From an uncultured Clostridia bacterium (lineage in GTDB: Bacteria; Bacillota; Clostridia; Christensenellales; Aristaeellaceae), in contig CALCTW010000124.1 of the NCBI GenBank assembly GCA_937907055.1, forward strand, positions 1-33,657: a DNA stretch of 33,657 nucleotides. Reading direction: 5' to 3'. The notes under the pieces are model-generated. The model ran no database searches and had not been told where the DNA came from. It saw only the letters and a program-made list of their open reading frames with translations. Below are positions 31,276-33,657 of the stretch, one piece after another. The translations under genes and the position numbers were made by a program. Positions within the stretch are counted from its first letter, which is position 1, and each line of letters starts with the position of its first letter.

Positions 31276-32301
31276 TCACACCTCGTTGGACACGCGGATC
31301 ACGTTTTCCAGTGTCTGCAGGGCTTTGCCGCTGTCGATCAGCTCCGCTGCCAGACGGACACCGTCTGCGATGGAATCCGCCTTGCCCGCGATGGCCAGCG
31401 CCGCGCCGGCGTTCATCAGCACGGTGTCGCGCTTGGGACCCTTCAGCGCGCCGGAAAGGATATCGCGCGTGATCTGCGCGTTCTCGGCGGGGGTGCCGCC
31501 CAGCAGATCGGACTTATCGCAGCGGGTGAGGCCGAAGTCCTCGGGGGTGATGGTGTAGGTCTTGTACCAGCCATCCCTGAACTCGCATACGCGGGTGGGC
31601 GCGCTCATGGAGATCTCGTCCAGTTTATCGGTGCCGTAGACGACCATTCCGTGCGTTACGCCGAGGGAGGAGAGCACCTGCGCCAGCGGCTGCAGCAGAT
31701 ATTCGTCATAAACGCCCAGCAGCTGCATCTTGGGGCAGGCGGGATTGGTGAGGGGCCCCAGAATATTGAACACGGTGCGGAAGCCCAGCTCCTTGCGGAT
31801 GGCACCCACGTATTTCATGCTGGTGTGATATTTCTGAGCAAAGAAGAAGCAGAAGCCCGCGGCATCCAGCAGCTTGAGGCACTGTTCCGGAGTCAGCGAA
31901 ATATTGACCCCCAGCGCCTCCAGACAATCCGCCGTGCCGGACTTGGAGGAGGCGGCGCGGTTGCCGTGCTTGGCCACCTGTACGCCCGCCGCGGCGATGA
32001 CCATGGCAGAGGTGGTGGAGATGTTGAAGGACTGCGCTTTGTCACCGCCGGTGCCTACGATCTCGAGCACCTGACGATCACCGACATCCACTTTGGTGGC
32101 GTGCTCGCGCATGGCGGCGGCGCAGCCGGAGATCTCGTCAATGGTCTCGGCACGGGTGCTCTTGGTGGACAGGGCGGCCAGGAAGGCCGCGTTCTGGGTG
32201 GCGGTGGTTTCGCCGTTCATGATCTCATTCATGACCTGATAGGCTTCATCATAGGTGAGGTCTTCCTTCATGGTGATTTTGGCAATGGCTTCGCGGATCA
32301 T
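31276..32301 (-). CDS. trpD: Anthranilate phosphoribosyltransferase
   Basis: Transfers phosphoribosyl from PRPP to anthranilate. 341 aa. The PRPP loop is VGTGGDKAQSFNIST and the anthranilate region AKHGNRAASSKSGTADCLEALG, with RTVFNILGPLTNPA characteristic of the family. GGAGG about nine bases ahead of the ATG. It is a free-standing enzyme, not fused to the glutaminase as in enterobacteria. Confidence 0.98.
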   Translation of the reverse strand: MIREAIAKITMKEDLTYDEAYQVMNEIMNGETTATQNAAFLAALSTKSTRAETIDEISGCAAAMREHATKVDVGDRQVLEIVGTGGDKAQSFNISTTSAMVIAAAGVQVAKHGNRAASSKSGTADCLEALGVNISLTPEQCLKLLDAAGFCFFFAQKYHTSMKYVGAIRKELGFRTVFNILGPLTNPACPKMQLLGVYDEYLLQPLAQVLSSLGVTHGMVVYGTDKLDEISMSAPTRVCEFRDGWYKTYTITPEDFGLTRCDKSDLLGGTPAENAQITRDILSGALKGPKRDTVLMNAGAALAIAGKADSIADGVRLAAELIDSGKALQTLENVIRVSNEV

Positions 32302-32337
32302 ATGAGGTTCCTCCTTGTTTGTTTTCTGATATTGGTT

Positions 32338-32922
32338 TTATGCTTTGTAGTTCTTCGCGAAATCGACAAAATTGGTCAGCATCTGCTTTCCGTCCGGTGT
32401 CATGATGGATTCCGGATGGAACTGTACGCCGAAGATGGGGTGATCCCGATGCTGTACGGCCATGATCTCGCCGTCCGCGGTGACCGCGGTGACACGCAGG
32501 CAATCCGGCATGGTATCAGCCACGGCGGCCAGGGAGTGATACCTTGCCACAGGCGCCTGAGCGGGGATGCCGGTAAACAGGGGACAGCCCTCTGCAAAGG
32601 CGGTGAGGCTCTGCTTGCCGTGCATCAGTTCCTTGGCGTAGGAGACCGTGGCGCCGAAGGCGGCGCAGATGGCCTGATGGCCGAGACACACGCCCAGCAG
32701 CGGTACCTTTTCACCGATGCGTCTGGCAGCCTCCACGCAGATGCCCGCGTCCTCCGGACGTCCGGGGCCGGGGGAAAGGATGATCGCGTCCGGCTTCAGC
32801 GCCAGCACCTCTTCACAGGTCATGGCATCGTTGCGGATCACGCGGATATCGGGCTCGATGGCGCCGATCATCTGATAAAGGTTGTAGGAAAAGCTGTCAT
32901 AGTTGTCGATCAGAACGATCAT
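32338..32922 (-). CDS. trpG: Anthranilate synthase glutaminase component
   Basis: Class I glutamine amidotransferase (194 aa) providing ammonia to TrpE. The nucleophile Cys lies in GVCLGHQAICAAFG and the His-Glu pair in FGVQFHPESIMT. The opening IVLIDNYDSFSYNLYQMIG is typical. It could also serve para-aminobenzoate synthesis, as shared TrpG/PabA subunits do in some Firmicutes, though the trp operon position argues for tryptophan. The ATG directly abuts the trpE stop. Confidence 0.96.
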   Translation of the reverse strand: MIVLIDNYDSFSYNLYQMIGAIEPDIRVIRNDAMTCEEVLALKPDAIILSPGPGRPEDAGICVEAARRIGEKVPLLGVCLGHQAICAAFGATVSYAKELMHGKQSLTAFAEGCPLFTGIPAQAPVARYHSLAAVADTMPDCLRVTAVTADGEIMAVQHRDHPIFGVQFHPESIMTPDGKQMLTNFVDFAKNYKA

Positions 32923-33657
32923 TTACTCCACCTCCTGCGCTTCTTCCAGCGACCGGATGACCGCCGCGGCTTTGTTGTAGCACTCGGTATATTCCTTGTC
33001 GGGCACGCTGTCGGCCACGATGCCGGCGCCGCTTCGGACAAAGACCTTGTTATTCTTCTTGTAGGCGATGCGGATGGCGATGCAGGTGTCAAGGTTGCCG
33101 GTAAAATCCAGATAGCCGATGGCGCCGCCGTAGATGCCGCGCTTATTGTTCTCCAGTTCACCGATTAACTGGCACGCTCTGATCTTCGGGGCACCGGACA
33201 GGGTTCCAGCAGGAAGGACGGCACTGATGGCATCCAATGCGTCATATTTTTCCTGAATCTCACCTCGCACGGTAGAGCCAATGTGCATCACATGAGAATA
33301 ACGCTCAATGGAGTGGAACTTTTCCACCTGAACCGTTCCGAACTTACTGATCTTTCCCAGATCATTTCTACCCAAGTCTACCAGCATATTGTGTTCGGCA
33401 AGTTCTTTCTCGTCAGCAAGAAGGTCTTCTTCCAACGCTTTGTCTTCTGCTTCCGTCTTTCCTCTCGGTCTGGTTCCAGCCAGCGGGAAGGTATGAAGAA
33501 CGCCATTTTCCAGCTTCACCAGCGTTTCCGGAGACGCTCCGGCAACCTCCACATCAGTTCCGGAGAAGTAGAACATATACGGCGATGGATTGATGGTGCG
33601 CAGCATGCGGTAGGTGTTCAGAAGGCTCCCCTCGAAGGGGGCGGAGAGTCGGTTGGA
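32923..33657 (-). CDS. trpE: Anthranilate synthase component I, C-terminal part (gene cut by window end)
   Basis: The chorismate-binding subunit; 244 codons of the C-terminal half are visible and the rest lies beyond 33657. Chorismate-domain blocks present are INPSPYMFYF, FPLAGTRPRGKT, LVDLGRNDLGK, LPAGTLSGAPKIRA, GGAIGYLDFTGN and VRSGAGIVADS. The frame stays open to the edge (codons before Met 33606 read LLNTYRML). Base composition is uneven: about 33241-33420 is near 45% GC, with AGA, TTG and GGA codons that are rare in the rest of the operon, while both flanks are 52-62% GC. The operon leader that would show its control is not in the window. Confidence 0.96.
   Translation of the reverse strand, partial: SNRLSAPFEGSLLNTYRMLRTINPSPYMFYFSGTDVEVAGASPETLVKLENGVLHTFPLAGTRPRGKTEAEDKALEEDLLADEKELAEHNMLVDLGRNDLGKISKFGTVQVEKFHSIERYSHVMHIGSTVRGEIQEKYDALDAISAVLPAGTLSGAPKIRACQLIGELENNKRGIYGGAIGYLDFTGNLDTCIAIRIAYKKNNKVFVRSGAGIVADSVPDKEYTECYNKAAAVIRSLEEAQEVE

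Noticed and set aside
28504..33168. Long plus-strand frames (698-708 codons) opposite the trp genes
   Set aside because: The trp genes on the minus strand carry every expected catalytic motif; the opposite frames are by-products of GC-rich codon use.

Overview
The window is about 33.7 kb of bacterial chromosome of roughly 55-58% GC. HrcA/CIRCE control of a grpE-dnaK-dnaJ operon, a trpEGDCFBA operon, NadR/PnuC salvage, zinc-ribbon MscL and a radical SAM/MoxR/VWA cluster all point to an anaerobic member of the Clostridia (Firmicutes). A more exact placement cannot be made by eye. I see no tRNA, rRNA, CRISPR array, insertion sequence or prophage.

Layout. (1) 1-5094, plus strand: heat-shock operon hrcA-grpE-dnaK-dnaJ behind a sigma-A promoter with a perfect CIRCE operator. 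(2) 5145-5993: an AT-rich island with a small Xre-type repressor divergent from a DUF5684-like membrane protein; two ATGAC-N5-GTCAT operators flank and overlap a consensus promoter. (3) 6063-8786, minus: deoD, a DUF523 (TudS-like) protein and a C69 dipeptidase. (4) 8845-11603, minus: metal-efflux operon of an ArsR/SmtB sensor, a free-standing HMA metal-binding protein and a Zn/Cd/Pb P-type ATPase, with two related operator sites. (5) 11663-13482, plus: a secreted triple-SH3 protein and a 79-residue protein. (6) 13508-14768, minus: a HAD phosphatase and mscL. (7) 14836-22287, minus: eight tightly packed genes (membrane protein, 94-aa protein, 323-aa protein, radical SAM, metallopeptidase-like/VWA protein, MoxR-type AAA ATPase, nadR, pnuC). 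(8) 22508-26390, minus: metallo-beta-lactamase-fold hydrolase, small protein, NhaC-type antiporter, MFS transporter. (9) 26701-27756, plus: a secreted protein with a Ser/Asn/Asp-rich tail. (10) 27798-33657, minus: trpA to trpE, with trpE cut by the window edge.

The most striking observation is in stop-codon use. None of the 36 recognised genes ends in TAG (14 end in TAA and 22 in TGA). Yet three otherwise intact genes in three different contexts (the DUF5684-like gene, nadR, and the first gene of the eight-gene operon) each carry exactly one in-frame TAG, with homologous or structurally sensible sequence continuing in the same frame on the far side. No gene is interrupted by TGA, TAA or a frameshift. 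This is what UAG read as an amino acid (reassignment or efficient suppression) would look like; three coincidental nonsense mutations are the alternative. If true, nadR encodes a full-length adenylyltransferase-kinase, and a conventional annotation would wrongly truncate all three proteins.

The second candidate for something undescribed is the eight-gene operon. It ties an AAA/VWA pair, a radical SAM enzyme and two proteins I do not recognise to nicotinamide riboside uptake and NAD synthesis in one apparent transcript.
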